Below are positions 35,140 to 35,215 of a stretch of DNA of 35,215 bases, one piece after another; the stretch's first letter is position 1; each line of letters opens with the position of its first letter. The notes beneath the pieces are model-generated. The model saw only the letters and a list, made by a program, of their open reading frames with translations, had not been told where the DNA came from and did not search any database. Source of the stretch: Bartonella gabonensis (lineage in GTDB: Bacteria; Pseudomonadota; Alphaproteobacteria; Rhizobiales; Rhizobiaceae); NCBI RefSeq assembly GCF_903679515.1, contig NZ_CAHOYM010000006.1, forward strand, positions 1-35,215. The letters run 5' to 3'. The translations under genes and the position numbers were made by a program.

Positions 35140-35215
35140 CAAAAATTTATACTCTTACCCCCCCATTCCACACTTAATGATAATAAGATTTAATAAAACT
35201 TAAAAGTATTTAAAT

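Overview
The window looks like chromosome from a Bartonella species, an AT-rich, genome-reduced relative of Brucella and Rhizobium. Three things support this. The gene order argH-lptM-lysA-TIGR02302 with a divergent tlpA is typical of the Rhizobiales. The Mrp/Pha antiporter has the rhizobial fused A+B subunit. There are many degraded genes and long non-coding gaps. The species cannot be fixed from the sequence alone.

Layout. 0-8.6 kb: a methyltransferase, then the minus-strand block argH, lptM, lysA and a large TIGR02302 membrane protein. Divergent tlpA follows, then a frameshifted YaiI/DUF188 gene and a YihY/BrkB membrane protein. 9-14.2 kb: tyrC, holA and a three-gene TrpXYZ-like ABC importer in which every gene is broken. 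14.4-16.9 kb: tRNA-Gly(GCC), followed by an island-like scar with a DnaB C-terminal remnant, a GNAT acetyltransferase and more than 1 kb of apparently empty DNA. 17-23 kb: thiD, plsC, a D,D-carboxypeptidase and a doubly frameshifted CobW/G3E GTPase, separated by long gaps that hold diverged repeat pairs. 23-28 kb: a YafK-like L,D-transpeptidase, accA, xerD and a 53-residue membrane protein, then divergent aroK-aroB. 27.9-29 kb: a tRNA-Arg(CCU) interrupted by a group I intron, then two tandem MliC/PliC-type lysozyme inhibitor genes. 29-35.1 kb: a complete, translationally coupled Mrp/Pha cation/proton antiporter operon, with a 17-nt palindrome just upstream.

Functional themes. Housekeeping biosynthesis is kept (arginine, lysine/DAP, shikimate, tyrosine, fatty acid, phospholipid, HMP-P kinase). 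Envelope upkeep (carboxypeptidase, L,D-transpeptidase, lysozyme inhibitors, LptM) and ion homeostasis are also kept. Some accessory uptake and metal-chaperone functions are decaying. Six small indels, each in a homopolymer or dinucleotide tract, plus one nonsense codon, account for the five broken genes.

The most notable item is the self-splicing-type intron inside tRNA-Arg, which ordinary bacterial tRNA searches and ORF callers would miss or misread as a protein. I found no CRISPR array, complete insertion sequence, defence system or other clearly new system.
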